64,000 nt of DNA from Struthidea cinerea (Eukaryota > Chordata > Aves > Passeriformes > Corcoracidae): positions 319,468 through 383,467 of the forward strand of contig VZTI01003898.1 of assembly GCA_013397865.1 (NCBI GenBank). The letters are read 5' to 3'. The translations under genes were made by a program, and so were the position numbers. Every line of letters starts with the position of its first letter. Within the stretch, counting starts at the first letter, position 1. Positions 61,654 through 64,000 of this stretch are shown here, in pieces. The notes beneath the pieces are model-generated. The model ran no database searches, was not told where the DNA came from, and saw only the letters and a list, made by a program, of their open reading frames with translations.

Positions 61654-64000
61654 AAATTACTACAACAAAACTTCAACCCTCCAGCTTTCAGGAAGGTATG
61701 AGCAGAAGACTGGGCAGAACAGGTCTCTCTGCTGCCTGTTTGATTCCCTCAGACCATTACAGCCACCACACAACACACTGCCTTCCACATCTTCTCTGCA
61801 AACCTCAAGTGTAATAGCACCTAATCCCATCCTGACCAGCAGCAGGGTCAGTTTAACCTTGCAATCAGCAATCTCAGAGGCAGACAATATACCTAAAATT
61901 ATCACAACTGGTACAAAAACAATGGTTTTGCCAAACTGTTAGAAACATGAGGCAATCTCACCTATCATATCATAAACTGAAATGCAGCCAAGAAAACAAT
62001 TATTTTTGAAGACCACAAGGGTTTCTGTAACTACTTTGTAACCGCTGTTACACAACCTTTCATGATAATCAGGGTCTGCAACAACAGTCATTACCAAGCC
62101 AGGGAGCATTGAGAAAACCAGATTATTTTAAACAAGACAGCCCACTGCCTTGTCAAATGTAGGTGGTATAGCAGTATACCACCATCATCTCTGCTGCTCA
62201 AACAGAAAAGAAGCCCACTATGCTTCATAAGCATCAGGACTTTCATAAATAAAACTGCCTTAAATTCAACAGGGAAAAAGTTTTCTCTACTGTGCTCCCT
62301 ATATTAACTGCTTTATGATGCATCTTGAAAAGTGCTTCTCATTTTAACCAAAGTATATGACAGGGTCTGGCCAGCAAATGAGGTTATATTTCATAACCAT
62401 AAAAACTCTTAAGAAATCACATTCTGAAAGCATTTGAAAAATAAGCATGTGAGTGCAACATAATCCTCCTAAGACTGAATAATTTGAAAGCTTTATCTCT
62501 GTATGTAGTTGCAACATCGCGTAGCAGGGGTGGCATTTAGGAAATGAATTGAAAGTGTTCAAGAAACTGAATATTTTTAAATGTTAAGGCATTTTCACCT
62601 GAGATTAATGACACAGAGCCCAGACAAGCAGCTGCATTTCAGTTCCTGAACAGGACATTCCCAGGAACAAAAAGCCAAGCTGTCTTTTTGTCTTTCCCCA
62701 GATGCTGATCAGAACATCTAATTATTAACTTGAAGCTGCCTGCTTAGAGTGTATATTTCAGTGACAAAAGAAGTTCTTCATTTTCTTTCTGTATTTCATT
62801 GCTTCAACAGTGATTTACAAGCACAGTGGAACATTAGGTCTTGTTCACAAGAACACCTCTGTTTTGAATCATACCAGCATTTTCTAAACTAATACTGGAA
62901 AACACTAGTTTTCTAAAAGTGGAAATCTGCAAGTAGCAGCTGTGTTTCTTGTTCACTATAAACCTTTCATATATATAATTACATTATTTATCATGATTGA
63001 TTCTACCTCTCCACAAATTTATACACTACATGTTAGTAGAAAGAACAAATTACAAATGCAAAGAATCCATATGTTAGAGTTGCTATTTGCTTTATCTACA
63101 GTGTTGCAGATTTCCTTCTGGCTCCTAATTGATTTAATAATTTGCTTGGATGCACAAGAAACTGATGCCACAATGAGCTCCTGTGAGTCTGTATTTCCAT
63201 ACAGTTTACCTGAAGTGCTAAAAATTAAGTTAAAGGTATTTCAGAAAACTCCTGCAGTGTAACAGGCAACACAGTTTAACAAGGCACAGTAATAGTAAAA
63301 AAATTCTCATTTTCATCAGTGATTCAATATTTTACTATGGTAAAATAACCTGGAGCTTATAACCTGATTGAGCAGGGTCACACTTCACTCTCTTCTGCTG
63401 TGGCTCACTCAGTAAATTTCATATGCAACTCAAATATATATCTAGACTCCTAGGCCAACAGTAAGACTGTTCTTTTAGCAGCTTTCCCATAATTTCCTTT
63501 CCTCTCAGAAAAAGAAACAGAACTCTTTGGCAGTGGAGGCCAGATCTCTGGCATCATTATGACAGTGAGCAATCTGCTGTCTCTCTCCAACATAAGGGAC
63601 AGCACTGTAAAAGAAGGCTTGGGAGATGCAAAGACAGCAACCTAAAAGAAAGCATGGGCTGAGATACTAAGGAAAGGCCATACAATGTAATTTCAGATTT
63701 TTAGCACATTGAAGTTGTAACACATTCCATTATTTTTGCTTTTAAACTACCTCCACAACAACCCCACCTCTGTGGTCATTGCAAAAGCTTAGCCTTTTGT
63801 GCATGAAAAACCATTTCCTTCCATCTGTTCCAAATTTGTTTCTCATTAATTTCCATTTCTGCTTACTTGTCATATTTAAATTGGGCCATCATTATAGATT
63901 AAGATGGAATAGATTCAGCAATTAGTGGGCCACGAAGAAACTGCCCGCTCTTTATTAGTTTCAAAGGTTTCTTGACAACACTCTTCTATGAATGCTCACT
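61654..64000. other. Unique AT-rich stretch to the window end
   Basis: Anonymous sequence. One open frame of 106 codons (62942-63262, plus) has a hydrophobic middle but no recognisable family, and is probably chance. No repeat was recognised. Confidence 0.55.

Overview
This window reads as nuclear DNA of a bird, most likely a songbird (passerine). The evidence is its interspersed repeats. There are many truncated CR1 LINE copies, several with the (ATTCTGTG)n tail typical of avian CR1. There are several solo LTRs of endogenous retroviruses resembling known avian families. There is also a short SINE-like copy that looks like a tRNA-Ile head joined to a CR1-type tail, an arrangement I associate with zebra finch relatives. 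Outside the repeats the sequence is AT-rich and stop-dense. I see no prokaryotic operon, no rRNA or intact tRNA gene, no CRISPR array, and no protein-coding gene I can name. All family names are from memory and were not checked by search.

Layout. 1-1418: unique AT-rich DNA. 1419-3109: a repeat cluster with a reverse CR1 3' end, a forward CR1 reverse-transcriptase fragment, a reverse CR1 C-terminal fragment meeting it near a 23-nt palindrome, and a reverse-strand solo LTR. 3110-15349: mostly featureless. 15350-17690: two forward CR1 3' ends. 17691-26162: mostly unique, with an old LINE scrap, a small tandem repeat and a poly-T run. 26163-27356: a GC- and CpG-rich solo LTR. 30036-31633: a reverse-strand LTR interrupted by a second LTR with an exact 6-bp target duplication, followed 11 bp later by the SINE-like fragment. 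33331-33950: the only long open frame not explained by a repeat (minus strand), containing a possible 368-bp exon. 36930-37562: a solo LTR with an exact 5-bp target duplication. 37715-37960: an old CR1. 43385-43984: another solo LTR. 47287-47335: a perfect 21-bp inverted repeat. The remainder holds small CR1 scraps, microsatellites and unique sequence.

The window therefore looks like an intergenic region or a very large intron. Most of its readable history is retroelement insertion, LTR-LTR recombination and nesting. I found no convincing new biological system. The best leads are the unexplained minus-strand open frame near 33.3-33.95 kb, the perfect inverted repeat at 47.3 kb, the nested LTR at 30.0-31.5 kb and the CpG-rich LTR carrying a start codon followed by a splice-donor-like site.
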